This document shows, in pieces, positions 16,323 to 24,820 of a stretch of DNA of 64,000 nucleotides. Made by a program: the position numbers and the translations under genes. Numbering within the stretch: position 1 is the first letter of the stretch; each line of letters opens with the position of its first letter. The DNA is from CP2-2F sp034436355 (lineage in GTDB: Bacteria; Chloroflexota; Anaerolineae; Aggregatilineales; UBA2796): positions 62,001 to 126,000 of the forward strand of contig DAOTVQ010000047.1 of NCBI GenBank assembly GCA_034436355.1. Direction: 5' to 3'. Under the pieces are notes generated by a model. The model worked only from the letters and a program-made list of their open reading frames with translations, had not been told where the DNA came from and ran no database searches.

Positions 16323-17450
16323 ATGCAATCTGAAGCAAACTTTTGGCGCACGGCGCGCCTTGCCCCAGCACCGACTCTCAGCCCAACGCAAGCGGCTGTG
16401 TTGCCGCGCTTTGGCAGGCAGATCGGCATTTTGGCAGCCCTGTTTGCCGCCGTATGTGTAGCATTCTGCCTTGTCTTGGCAGTTGGTTCGGTCAGTGTGC
16501 CGCTAGAGGACGTGCTGCGCGCCCTGCTTGGGCAGACGACCAGCCAACCTGCTTTTGCCACCATCGTCACACAATTCCGAATGCCACGTGCGCTGACGGC
16601 GCTGCTGGCAGGCGCGGCGTTGGCAGTCGGTGGCGTGCAAATGCAGACGCTCTTTCGCAATCCACTCACGGATCCGTTTGTGCTGGGCATCAGTTCGGGC
16701 GCCAGCTTGGGCGTGGCGTTGGTGGTGTTGGCAGTCGGTGCGACGGGCGCCAGCGTGCTGGCAGACATTGGCTTGTTGGGCGATTTCGGCTTAGCGGCGG
16801 CGGCGAGCTTGGGTGCGGCACTGATGCTGCTCATCGTGCTGAGTTTTGCTCACCGCGCCCAGAACAGCCTCACCTTGTTGATCGTTGGCTTGATGCTTGG
16901 CTACGCCGTCAGTGCATTGGTCAGCCTGCTGCTCTACTTCAGCATCCCAGAGCGCATTCAGGCATATGTCAACTGGACGTTCGGCAGTTTTGGCGGCGTC
17001 ACGTGGCGGCAAGTGCCGATCCTCGCGCCACTAATCGGGATCGGGCTGTTGCTGAGCATGGCGTTGGTAAAGCCGCTGAACGCGCTGCTGCTGGGTGAAT
17101 CCTACGCGCAGAGCATGGGCATCAATCTGAAACGCGCACGGATCGGAATCATCTTTAGCACGGCGCTTTTAGCAGGCAGCGTCACCGCCTTTTGCGGACC
17201 GATTGGCTTCTTGGGCATTGCTGTGCCGCACCTCAGCCGTATGCTGATTCGCACAGCCAATCATCGCTGGCTGCTGCCTACTGCCATGCTGATCGGCGCG
17301 CTGGCTGCTATGCTCGCCGATCTGATCGCCCAAGTGCCGGGCAGGCAGATCATCCTGCCCTTGAATGCGATCACTGCCTTGATCGGCGCACCTGTCGTGG
17401 TCATGATCGTGATGCGGCAGCGCCGCCTACGGGATACCTTCAGCGCATGA
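16323..17450 (+). CDS. btuC: Cobalamin ABC transporter permease (FecCD/BtuC family)
   Basis: The 375-aa integral membrane protein has about ten predicted helices. FecCD/BtuC hallmarks are RMPRALTALLAGAALAVGGVQMQT, NPLTDPFVLGISSGASLG, GESYAQSMGINLKRAR and FCGPIGFLGIAVPHLSR (the L-loop contacting the ATPase), with GRQIILPLNAITALIGAPVV near the end. About 45 cytosolic residues precede helix 1. It lies 20 bases after the binding protein and overlaps the ATPase gene by 4 bases (ATGA). Confidence 0.9.
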   Translation: MQSEANFWRTARLAPAPTLSPTQAAVLPRFGRQIGILAALFAAVCVAFCLVLAVGSVSVPLEDVLRALLGQTTSQPAFATIVTQFRMPRALTALLAGAALAVGGVQMQTLFRNPLTDPFVLGISSGASLGVALVVLAVGATGASVLADIGLLGDFGLAAAASLGAALMLLIVLSFAHRAQNSLTLLIVGLMLGYAVSALVSLLLYFSIPERIQAYVNWTFGSFGGVTWRQVPILAPLIGIGLLLSMALVKPLNALLLGESYAQSMGINLKRARIGIIFSTALLAGSVTAFCGPIGFLGIAVPHLSRMLIRTANHRWLLPTAMLIGALAAMLADLIAQVPGRQIILPLNAITALIGAPVVVMIVMRQRRLRDTFSA

Positions 17451-18436
17451 GCCAGGCTATCCTCGCGGCGGAAAGGCTTACCGTCGGCTACCGTTTAGGG
17501 CGTGCTGCGCCCAAAGTCGTGCTGGCTGACCTAACCTTGACGCTAAACGGCGGTGCTTTAATCTGCCTGATTGGACGAAATGGCGTCGGCAAATCTACCC
17601 TGATGCGGACGCTTGCCGCCGTGCAAAAGCCGCTCTCAGGCAAAGTATATGTTGGTGCGGAAGATGTGCATCGCCTGCCGATCAGCCGCTTGGCACGCCT
17701 GATTAGCATTGTGCTGACCGAACGGACGCAAAACAGCCTGTTAAGTGCTTATGAGGTTGCCGCGCTTGGACGGCTGCCCTACACCGATTGGACAGGTCGG
17801 CTCAGTGTGCATGATCAGGCAGTGGTGGTGTGGGCATTGGAGGCAGTTGATGCATTGCCGTTGGCGGAACGCCCAATCAGCGAGCTGAGCGATGGTGAGC
17901 GCCAAAAGGTGATGATTGCGCGTGCGCTGGCACAAGAGACGCCGCTGATCTTTCTTGATGAGCCGACTGCCTTCCTCGATCTGCCGCGCCGCGTGGAGAT
18001 GATGGCACTGCTGCGGCGCTTGGCACACACCACCCAGCGCGCTGTGCTGCTCTCCACACACGATCTCGATCTTGCCCTACGCAGTGCAGACCGCATTTGG
18101 CTCTTGGATGGTGAGGGTGCGCTGCACGATGGCGCGCCTGAGGATTTGGTGCTGAACGGCGCTTTTGCGCGCACCTTTGCGGCTGAAGGCGTCGCCTTTG
18201 AGGCTGCCAGCGGCACCTTTAAGCTGTGCGCCGAAGTGCGCGGCGCCCTGCATGTGCAGGGGGAGGGCTTACGCGCACTCTGGACGCGCCGCGCCTTAGA
18301 GCGGCTTGGTTTTGTGGTGAGCGATACACCTAATGGCGTGCCAAGCCTGCACGTTGACGGGCAAGGGTGGCACTGGCAAGGCGCTCGCTATGAGTCGGTG
18401 GCGGCGCTGGCTGCCGCGCTGACAGATTCACAGTAA
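17447..18436 (+). CDS. btuD: Cobalamin ABC transporter ATP-binding protein with C-terminal extension
   Basis: The 329-aa protein has Walker A GRNGVGKST at 43-51, a Q-loop region near residue 85, the signature LSDGERQ near 153, Walker B LIFLDEP and the switch His in LLSTHDLDLAL. These are the features of FecE/BtuD-type nucleotide-binding domains. About 80 residues beyond the normal ATPase end (from about 250) form an extra domain ending in VDGQGWHWQGARYESVAAL, whose role is unknown. The frame is open upstream to 17192, but ATG 17447, overlapping the btuC stop, is the natural start. A shared terminator follows. Confidence 0.9.
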   Translation: MSQAILAAERLTVGYRLGRAAPKVVLADLTLTLNGGALICLIGRNGVGKSTLMRTLAAVQKPLSGKVYVGAEDVHRLPISRLARLISIVLTERTQNSLLSAYEVAALGRLPYTDWTGRLSVHDQAVVVWALEAVDALPLAERPISELSDGERQKVMIARALAQETPLIFLDEPTAFLDLPRRVEMMALLRRLAHTTQRAVLLSTHDLDLALRSADRIWLLDGEGALHDGAPEDLVLNGAFARTFAAEGVAFEAASGTFKLCAEVRGALHVQGEGLRALWTRRALERLGFVVSDTPNGVPSLHVDGQGWHWQGARYESVAALAAALTDSQ

Positions 18437-18470
18437 AAAAGCGCCAACCTCAGATGAGGTCAGCGCTTTT
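18437..18470. terminator. Bidirectional terminator between the B12 operon and tRNA-His
   Basis: AAAAGCGC (18437-18444) pairs with GCGCTTTT (18463-18470), and ACCTC pairs with GAGGT inside. T tracts exist on both strands, so it can end both the rightward operon and the leftward tRNA. Confidence 0.75.
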
Positions 18471-18475
18471 GTGTG

Positions 18476-18548
18476 GGTGACCGGAGGGCTTCGAACCCTC
18501 GACCTTCTGGGCCACAACCAGACGTGGTACCCCTCCACCACGGCCACC
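18476..18548 (-). tRNA. tRNA-His (anticodon GTG)
   Basis: The full cloverleaf folds by hand. The acceptor is GTGGCCG / CGGTCAC, preceded by an extra G(-1) that faces C73, the identity mark of tRNA-His. The D stem is GTGG/CCAC. The anticodon stem is TCTGG/CCAGA with loop TTGTGGC (anticodon GTG). The T arm is GAGGG-TTCGAAG-CCCTC. U8 is present. CCA is not encoded (CAC follows). The coordinates include G(-1). Confidence 0.95.
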
Positions 18549-18685
18549 GTATGGGCTTACAGGAAGCAGTTTAGCATACTTTTTGGCATAGCGCTAGAGT
18601 CTTTTTGGCGGGCGGGTGATGAAACGCGTGGTTGCAAGCTAAGGCGGCGCAGATGCTACCGCCCCTCTCAGCACTTATGAGGAAC

Positions 18686-18694
18686 TGTTATAAT
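18686..18694 (+). promoter_or_regulatory. Extended -10 promoter of the solute-binding protein gene
   Basis: TGTTATAAT, a perfect extended -10, lies 24 bases before the ATG at 18719. The mRNA leader would be only about 18 nt but still includes GAGGTG. Confidence 0.55.
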
Positions 18695-18718
18695 CACACC
18701 CAAAGAGGTGATGAGACC

Positions 18719-19882
18719 ATGCGATATATCCGCGCCCTGATCGTCTTAGCCTGCCTATGCGCTATTTTGAGTGTCGCTGCCATACCTAGCCGCGCCCAAA
18801 CAACGCTTGTGCTGTGGCATACTTGGCAGCCGCCCCAGGCTGCCCTGCTGGATGAATGGTTTGCAGGCTATCCGCCGCTGCAAACAGGTGACCTCACCCT
18901 TGAAGTGATCTATGTGCCATATAGCCAGCTTTCCGCCCTGTTGGATAATCCGCCCGATGCCCGCCCGCCCGACCTGATCCTCAGCACCTCTGATGCACTG
19001 GCACAGCCCGCTGTGCGCCGTTTCGCCGCCGTGCTGGATCGCAACCTAACGCCCGAATTTCGCCAGACCCTGACGCCGTTAGCGTGGCAATTGGCGCAGT
19101 TCAACGGGCAAGTGCAGGCACTGCCACTGGCGTTGGAGAGCTACACGCTCTATTACAATCGTGCGCTCGTTGGTGAAAAGCTGCCCAACACTGTGCGCGA
19201 TCTGGCTGCCCAAGCAGCTGAGGTCGGCTTAATTTTGCCGCGTGATTTCTACCCAACGGCGGGCATGTTCTTTGCCTTGAATGGCAGCCTGCTGGATGAA
19301 AATGCCAACAGCGCGCTCAGCACCAATGCGCTCGGCAACTACCTGATCGCGCTGCGCGGCTTGGCAGGCGCAGTGGGCGTGCAGTTCGGCGCGCCCGAAG
19401 ATGCCTTCCGAGCGGGTGCAGTTGGCTATTTGCTGGCAGGCAGTTGGCGGCTGCCCGTCTTGCGTGCTGCGGTCGGGGATAAGTTGGGTGTGGCGGCGCT
19501 GCCAAGTGTGGAAGGGCGCGCATGGCTGCCTGTGGCACGGGCATGGCAACTTTATATTGGTGTAGGCAGCCCATTCCGAGAGCCTAGCCTTGCCCTAGCA
19601 CGCTACCTGCTCAGCGCAGAGGCACAAGGGCGCGTAACGCAGTATGGCTTCCTGCCAACCTTGCCCGCGGCTGCCGACTCTGCACCGCTGCTGCTGCCTT
19701 TGGCGCGTGCGCTTTATGAGTCGGGCGTGCCACTGCCCAACCGTCCTGAATTGGCGGCGCTGTGGCTGCCGCTGCGCCAAGCAATCAACGCAGTGTTGGA
19801 GGACGGGCTTGATCCGCTAACGGCTGCCAGCCAAGCCGTTCAGCGCGCTGCTGAAGGTGTGGCAGTCCTGCGCGCTCAATAA
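18719..19882 (+). CDS. Extracellular solute-binding protein (sugar ABC transporter family)
   Basis: The 387-aa exported protein has the signal sequence MRYIRALIVLACLCAILSVA, with cleavage near SRA-QTT. The mature part begins TTLVLWHTWQ, a typical opening of family 1 solute-binding proteins, and shows ALPLALESYTLYYNRAL, the conserved mid-domain stretch. No permease or ATPase is nearby, so it must work with a transporter elsewhere or act as a receptor. The frame is open upstream, but the ATG at 18719 has GAGGTG 8 bases before it and gives a clean signal peptide. Confidence 0.82.
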   Translation: MRYIRALIVLACLCAILSVAAIPSRAQTTLVLWHTWQPPQAALLDEWFAGYPPLQTGDLTLEVIYVPYSQLSALLDNPPDARPPDLILSTSDALAQPAVRRFAAVLDRNLTPEFRQTLTPLAWQLAQFNGQVQALPLALESYTLYYNRALVGEKLPNTVRDLAAQAAEVGLILPRDFYPTAGMFFALNGSLLDENANSALSTNALGNYLIALRGLAGAVGVQFGAPEDAFRAGAVGYLLAGSWRLPVLRAAVGDKLGVAALPSVEGRAWLPVARAWQLYIGVGSPFREPSLALARYLLSAEAQGRVTQYGFLPTLPAAADSAPLLLPLARALYESGVPLPNRPELAALWLPLRQAINAVLEDGLDPLTAASQAVQRAAEGVAVLRAQ

Positions 19883-19980
19883 CAAACAAGGTGTTTATAT
19901 ATTTTTGTTGGTTTTTAGCTGGACACCAAACAGATGCTGCTGTATGCTTGACAAAAGCCTACCAGTTCAAGGATGAAACA

Positions 19981-20643
19981 ATGAACCGCTTGTTAAACCT
20001 GGCCTTTATCGCGTTTGTGGTGCTATCCCTCATGCTGGCAGCGACGGCGCCTGCTCAAGCGCAACAAGGACGGGACATCAGTGTCACCGTAAATGGCTGC
20101 ACCGTCACCGTGACTATTGAGGTGCTGATCACTGCCGCGCCACCGCCCCAGAACACCTCGTTCAGCGTTTTTATCTACGATTCCGAAGGTGCTGAGCTTT
20201 ACAATGAATTTCAGCCTTATTTTCTCGATCCAATCACCTTTGTGGCAAACCTGACGCCACCACTGGTCGGTACGATTAATGTGGTCGTCTTTGAGAATCC
20301 GATTGAGGTGGAATGGGTGAACGCTGACTACGCGATCAACTGCACAGCTAGCACGCCTGCTGCCAGCACGCCGTGCATTGGCTTCACGGGTGCGGGGCAA
20401 GGCTTGTTGGTGCGCGCCACGCCAATTTACTGGGCGCCACGCGCCAACGCCGCCAGCACCATCATCCTAGAGACCGCGCCGAATGCAAAGACTTACTGGG
20501 TGCTTGGTGTGGATAGTACGCGCAGCTTCTACAAAATCATCATCGCCTGCAAAACCTACTGGGTGCCGATTGATAGCCTCGTGCCAAATCCCGATGCAGT
20601 GTGGCGTGGCGCGCCGCTGCCCACACGCGTCGTTGAGGACTAG
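19981..20643 (+). CDS. Secreted protein of unknown function with a possible SH3-like C-terminal domain
   Basis: The 220-aa protein has a signal peptide (MNRLLNLAFIAFVVLSLMLA, then APAQAQQG). The mature N-terminal half is beta-rich with two cysteines (NGCTVTVTIEV ... DYAINC) and looks like an Ig-like domain. The C-terminal half (GLLVRATPIYWAPRANA ... TYWVLGVDSTRSFYKIIIACKTYWVPIDSL) resembles a bacterial SH3-like domain, by inference. AAGGA at 19969-19973 precedes the ATG. A strong terminator follows. The stretch 19883-19980 is AT-rich and holds no gene. Confidence 0.65.
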   Translation: MNRLLNLAFIAFVVLSLMLAATAPAQAQQGRDISVTVNGCTVTVTIEVLITAAPPPQNTSFSVFIYDSEGAELYNEFQPYFLDPITFVANLTPPLVGTINVVVFENPIEVEWVNADYAINCTASTPAASTPCIGFTGAGQGLLVRATPIYWAPRANAASTIILETAPNAKTYWVLGVDSTRSFYKIIIACKTYWVPIDSLVPNPDAVWRGAPLPTRVVED

Positions 20644-20671
20644 CCCGCCCACAAGCAGTTAAGCCCCACCC

Positions 20672-20707
20672 AACGGGCAGGATCACATGCGATCCTGCCC
20701 GTTTTGT
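20672..20707. terminator. Strong bidirectional hairpin terminator
   Basis: AACGGGCAGGATC (20672-20684) and GATCCTGCCCGTT (20691-20703) form a perfect 13-bp stem with loop ACATGC, followed by TTTTG on the plus strand. It separates the convergent genes ending at 20643 and 20714. Confidence 0.8.
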
Positions 20708-20713
20708 TCGGGC

Positions 20714-21583
20714 TCAGTTAGCGGGTGTTGCCGTTGGCAGCACAGGGCCGGCAGGCTCAGCGGTTGCCTCAGCCGTTGGCGCAGCCGTCACCTCAGCGGT
20801 TGCTTCAGCGGTGGGTGCGCTCTCAGATTGTTGCGTTGCGGTAGCCTCAGCGGTGGGTGCGGGAACAGGTGTACCCGACACGCTGGTCATGCGGGCGATG
20901 GTAGCTGCCACATCCAATGTGAGGCTGCTGGTGGCGCGGGCTAGGATGGGTTCCATCTCTGCCCAGCGTTCGGTTGGTGCAATGGCTTGCAGCAGCAGCA
21001 CATGGTTGGCATCAATTGCCAGCAACCATATATCGCTATCTGTGCCGCTTAAAGCGCCCGTGGCGGGATCCGTGCCAACTTCAGACTGCTTGACGGCAGC
21101 GCCCTTCAGGGCGCCCGCCTGCACCTCACGCACCGTTAGTGACGGGTCGCTTGCAAAAGCAGCTTTCAGGATCGTCTCAGGGCTGGCATCGGGCGCAACG
21201 CCGGGAATGCCTAACTCGGCAGTTGGGATCACAAAGATGCCAATCCCAACACTGGGCGTGCCTTCGGCTGTGAAGGTATAGGCGATTGGGCTGTTGCGGG
21301 CGGGTTGTGGCGTCCACAGGGCGGGAACTTCCATGCTGATGAGGTTCCCTTCACTCGTCCAGGTGGTGAAGGTGAGGTTGGCAAAGGGATCAATCGGCAC
21401 GGGCGTTGGGCTAGGCGGCAGGGTGGGCGCCGGCGTTGCCGTAAACTCGGCACGCACGAAGGCGCGCTCGTTAATCCCTTGCGAGGCTGCCAGCAGCGCA
21501 CCAAGTGCCAGCAAGATCACGGCGAGGGTGAGGGCATATTGCGGAATACGGATGCCAGTGGCAGAGGTCGGCGTATTCGTCAC
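20714..21583 (-). CDS. Membrane-anchored protein with Thr/Pro/Ala-rich tail, function unknown
   Basis: The 289-aa protein has an N-terminal transmembrane helix (YALTLAVILLALGALLAA, residues about 16-33), a PTLPPSPTPVP linker and a globular domain of about 150 residues (FTTWTSEGNLISMEVPALW ... LLLQAIAPTERWAEMEPILARATSSL). That domain resembles PsbP/Mog1-like lipoprotein domains. The tail repeats PTAEATA about five times. The start is GTG at 21583, with AGGAGAG 8 bases upstream. The open frame extends to ATG 21616, which lacks such a site. A possible -10 TACAAT lies at 21674-21679 on the same strand. Confidence 0.65.
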   Translation of the reverse strand: MTNTPTSATGIRIPQYALTLAVILLALGALLAASQGINERAFVRAEFTATPAPTLPPSPTPVPIDPFANLTFTTWTSEGNLISMEVPALWTPQPARNSPIAYTFTAEGTPSVGIGIFVIPTAELGIPGVAPDASPETILKAAFASDPSLTVREVQAGALKGAAVKQSEVGTDPATGALSGTDSDIWLLAIDANHVLLLQAIAPTERWAEMEPILARATSSLTLDVAATIARMTSVSGTPVPAPTAEATATQQSESAPTAEATAEVTAAPTAEATAEPAGPVLPTATPAN

Positions 21584-21802
21584 GGGAAAATCTCTCCTGA
21601 TTGCAGGGAAATGCACGTCTTAAAGGCTGGCACGGGCGAATAAGGGTACTTTGCCCGCGCACCTAAAAAGGCTATTGTAGCTTATTCTGGCGGTGTAAGG
21701 TAGTACAAGCGATAGTGTGTGGGTGTGCTGCCACACATTAGATCATCCCCACACATTTCAATACCCCTCCGCGCCTGCCCACTTACGCGAATTGGCAAAA
21801 AC

Positions 21803-21811
21803 TGCTATAGT
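21803..21811 (+). promoter_or_regulatory. Extended -10 promoter of the HTH-HD-CHAD gene
   Basis: TGCTATAGT at 21803-21811 (TG-C-TATAGT) would start transcription near 21818. The same box precedes the SPFH gene at 54319. Confidence 0.5.
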
Positions 21812-21831
21812 TTCTATGTAGCCACATATTT

Positions 21832-23673
21832 GTGAAGGCGCACCCTCACTCGCGCCGCAATATTATGATATTTGGGGTGAAAACGGAAATGGTCAAAGGG
21901 CAACGAACACTGCTACCGCCCGAAGATGAAGAACGTTTGAAGACAATTGCCGAATCGGCAACGCCCGCGCTAAAGCAACGCGCCGTGGCAATTCTGGCAT
22001 GGCATGAGGGCGCAACCGCCAACGAGACTGCCAAGCGCACACGGCTCAGCGTGAACCAAGTGCAATACCTGTGGCGGCAATACCGCCTTAAAGGGCTTGA
22101 TTTGTTCATGGTGGAAGATGACTCATCCGCTGAACGCGCCGAACCAAGCCATGCTGAACCAATTGCAGATAATCGTGTTGGGCTGGAAGCACTCTGCCAA
22201 CAATATCAGGTCGATGTTGCACATGCACGCCATGTTGGCGCGCTTGCCATGCAGATTTTCGACGCAACGGTCAATCTGCACCGCCTGCCGCAAAATATGC
22301 GCCCGCTGCTGGAAGCCGCCGCGCTCGTCCACAACATCGCCTACGAGATTGATCCGCCCAACCACCATTTGCGCGGGCGCGATATTCTGATGAATACACC
22401 CTTACGCGGCTTTTCTGAGGACGAACAACGCATCTTGGCGTGTACCACCTCGTTCCACCGCAAAAAGGTGCGCCCAGAAGCAGAGCCAGTCTATTTGGAA
22501 CTGCCGGAAGACTTGCGGCGCGACGCGCTGGCACTCTCTGCTATTTTGCGCGTTGCTGATGGGCTAGATCACTCGCAAACGCAAAGCACCACCATCAGCG
22601 AACTGCACCTGAATGCCAACGAAGTTGAGATTATGGTGACTGGCACACATGCTGCCGAAGATGCCGCCCAAGCCCAGAAGAAAGCCGATCTGTGGGGACA
22701 AGTTTTCCCGACGACGGTGCGCGTTTTTGAGCCACAAGAGGAACTAAGCGCCCCACCCGCCAGCGCGCCACGTGAAGTGTTTCTGCGTCAGGTCTTGGCG
22801 CACACTGTCGGTTTGGATGAGACAACGAGTATGGTTCGGGCAGGCAGGTTGTTTGCCCTCCAGACGTTGGAGCGCGTTGAGGCGCTGCTGCGCTATGTGC
22901 AGCGTGGTGACTTGAATGTGCTGCCCAGCCTTGCCCGTGAAACCTTCCGCCTGACCGATGCCATCGTGCTGGCGGATGTGAAGGAACACCGCAAAGAGGC
23001 AAAATGGTTCGCAGACGCTGTGAACGAGGCACGGCTGCTGCTGGCGCTTGCCGAGCGCGCTTCTATGCTTGGTGAGGATATTCTAGAGCAGGTTGCCATC
23101 AGTGAGCGCCTTAAAGTATGGCAAGCTGAGGCACGCGCCGCTTGCGATGCCCTTGATGTCTCGCGTTTTAAGCGCCTTGCCGAAGGCTTGCGCCTGACCC
23201 TTGCCGAAGATGTTGATCCCAATGAGAAGGCGCTTGCCATTTACCACGTTGGCACGCTGCTCTGGGAACAACTGACTGCCCTTCGCACCACTATGGAACA
23301 AGGTACCAGCGTAGACGATGCTTTAGCGGCAGTGCGCCGCCTGCAAGACTATCTGATTGCCTTCCGTGAACTGCTTGGCACAGAAGTTGCCCAAGTGCTG
23401 GACATGCTCTCGCCCTTAGAGAACTATCTGGCTGCCATTCAGGTGGCGCAAGCGCTGCTAACGCGCCTTGACCATATTCCCGCTGCACCGCCTAAAAAAG
23501 GACGCAGACCCAAAAATGCACCACCGCCCACACCTGACCCCGCCGTAGAAGCATTGCGCACCTCGCAAGGTGAGTTGATCGAGATGCTTGCCGATTCACT
23601 CTCCAGCGTTTGGTCAAGTGTGAATAGCCCTATTTTTCGGCGTGCTTTCGCCTTAGCCGTTGCCGCACCTTAA
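21832..23673 (+). CDS. HTH + Ppx/GppA-type HD + CHAD-like helical protein
   Basis: The 613-aa protein appears to combine three domains. Residues about 45-95 look like a helix-turn-helix (ALKQRAVAILAWHEGATANE, then KRTRLSVNQVQYLWRQY). Residues about 115-300 resemble the C-terminal HD-like domain of exopolyphosphatases (HARHVGALAM, EAAALVHNIAYEIDPPNHH, ILRVADGLDHSQ). In that domain the usual HD pair is His167-Asn168. Residues about 320-613 are all helical with Arg-rich segments (VRRLQDYLIAFRELLG) and look like a CHAD domain, the polyphosphate-associated fold. The assignment is by motif resemblance. A role in sensing polyphosphate or nucleotides with DNA binding is inferred. Start is uncertain: GTG 21832, ATG 21865 and ATG 21889 (after GGGGTG) are all in frame. 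The ATPase gene follows 24 bases later. Confidence 0.65.
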   Translation: MKAHPHSRRNIMIFGVKTEMVKGQRTLLPPEDEERLKTIAESATPALKQRAVAILAWHEGATANETAKRTRLSVNQVQYLWRQYRLKGLDLFMVEDDSSAERAEPSHAEPIADNRVGLEALCQQYQVDVAHARHVGALAMQIFDATVNLHRLPQNMRPLLEAAALVHNIAYEIDPPNHHLRGRDILMNTPLRGFSEDEQRILACTTSFHRKKVRPEAEPVYLELPEDLRRDALALSAILRVADGLDHSQTQSTTISELHLNANEVEIMVTGTHAAEDAAQAQKKADLWGQVFPTTVRVFEPQEELSAPPASAPREVFLRQVLAHTVGLDETTSMVRAGRLFALQTLERVEALLRYVQRGDLNVLPSLARETFRLTDAIVLADVKEHRKEAKWFADAVNEARLLLALAERASMLGEDILEQVAISERLKVWQAEARAACDALDVSRFKRLAEGLRLTLAEDVDPNEKALAIYHVGTLLWEQLTALRTTMEQGTSVDDALAAVRRLQDYLIAFRELLGTEVAQVLDMLSPLENYLAAIQVAQALLTRLDHIPAAPPKKGRRPKNAPPPTPDPAVEALRTSQGELIEMLADSLSSVWSSVNSPIFRRAFALAVAAP

Positions 23674-23697
23674 GTTGGATTGGAGTGAGCCGAGCCG

Positions 23698-24786
23698 ATG
23701 AGCAGCTATAATTACTATGCACCGCCCGTGCGTGAACCCAACCGCCGTAATCCGTTGGATTACCGCATGACCTTGACGGCAAGCATCCTCACCAACTTGA
23801 ACCGCGGTGAATGCTGCGCGCTGGTTGGTGTGGGAAGCTGTGGCAAATCGCGCTTTATGCTGCACCTCACCCGTCCGGACACCATTCAATACCACCTGAG
23901 CGATAACGCCTTTTCGCATTTCTTCGTCTTGGTGGAATGCAACGGTTGGCTTGCCCAAGAGACGTGGGCAGCCTACGAGAGCATCGCCTATAACCTCGCA
24001 AGTTTCGTTGGTAATGTGGAACATCCGCTGCTGCAAAATGTGCGCCCACGCCTAGAAGCAACCTATGACTTGATCGTCCAAAACCGTGATCTTGCCTTTC
24101 GGCATCTCACCGTTGCGCTTGATGAACTCATGCGCGGCACACGCCTGAAGATCACCTTCTGCTTCGACGAATTCGACTACGTTTTCGAGCGCTTCGACGC
24201 GCAGCTTTTCTGTAATCTGCGCGCTCTGCGCAATCGCTTCAAGTATCAGCTCACTTACCTCGTCACTACACGCTATCCAATGCCCTACCAACGTGCGCCT
24301 GAACGCCACGCCGAAGTTGAAGAATTCTACGAACTGTTCACCGACAACAGCTTTGCCATCGGACCTTATGATCAAAAAGATTCTGAGGCGATGCTGAAAG
24401 ACCTTGAAGCACGCATGAACTATCCGCTGCGCCGTGAAACACGCGATATGCTGATTGACATCAGCGGCGGGCATCCCGGCTTGCTCAGATCAGCCTTCAA
24501 TCTGCTTGAAACGCTCAAAGAACAGCCAACACAGCCCAAACGCATGGGCGAGTTGTTGATCAATGAACAAATGACGTGGAAAGAATGCAAACGGATTTGG
24601 GATTCACTCACGCTTGGAGAACGCGGTGCGCTTAAACGGCTTGCCACAGGGCGCAGCACGCCGCAAGATGCCGTTATACTCTCGCAGTTGAAGGCAAAAG
24701 GCTTGGTTGTGGAAGTGCAAGGGTATGGCTTGCGCGTCTTTAGCTTGATTGTGCAAGAATTTGCTAAACAGCAATCCGACGCCTAG
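23698..24786 (+). CDS. P-loop (STAND/AAA-like) ATPase with C-terminal winged helix
   Basis: The 362-aa cytosolic protein has Walker A GVGSCGKS at 44-51 and Walker B ITFCFDEFD at 152-160. A sensor-type Arg follows in LTYLVTTRYP. The C-terminal part (TLGERGALKRLATG ... AVILSQLKAKGLV) looks like a winged helix. ISGGHPGLLRSAFNLLE resembles the GHP motif of the archaeal-type ATPase and STAND families. It is likely a signalling or regulatory switch ATPase. The gene follows the HTH-HD-CHAD gene closely on the same strand and is probably co-transcribed with it, which suggests they work together. Confidence 0.75.
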   Translation: MSSYNYYAPPVREPNRRNPLDYRMTLTASILTNLNRGECCALVGVGSCGKSRFMLHLTRPDTIQYHLSDNAFSHFFVLVECNGWLAQETWAAYESIAYNLASFVGNVEHPLLQNVRPRLEATYDLIVQNRDLAFRHLTVALDELMRGTRLKITFCFDEFDYVFERFDAQLFCNLRALRNRFKYQLTYLVTTRYPMPYQRAPERHAEVEEFYELFTDNSFAIGPYDQKDSEAMLKDLEARMNYPLRRETRDMLIDISGGHPGLLRSAFNLLETLKEQPTQPKRMGELLINEQMTWKECKRIWDSLTLGERGALKRLATGRSTPQDAVILSQLKAKGLVVEVQGYGLRVFSLIVQEFAKQQSDA

Positions 24787-24820
24787 CGCTAATTCATCAA
24801 CATACAAGGAGTTTTCAAGG

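Noticed and set aside
16343..17098. 251-codon open frame overlapping btuC in another frame
   Set aside because: The btuC frame contains all FecCD motifs; this alternative frame encodes Arg/Gly/His-rich sequence without domain character.
19948..19977. TTGACA at 19948 as a promoter of the secreted protein at 19981
   Set aside because: The matching -10 position reads GATGAA and overlaps the ribosome binding site and start codon, so transcription would begin inside the gene.
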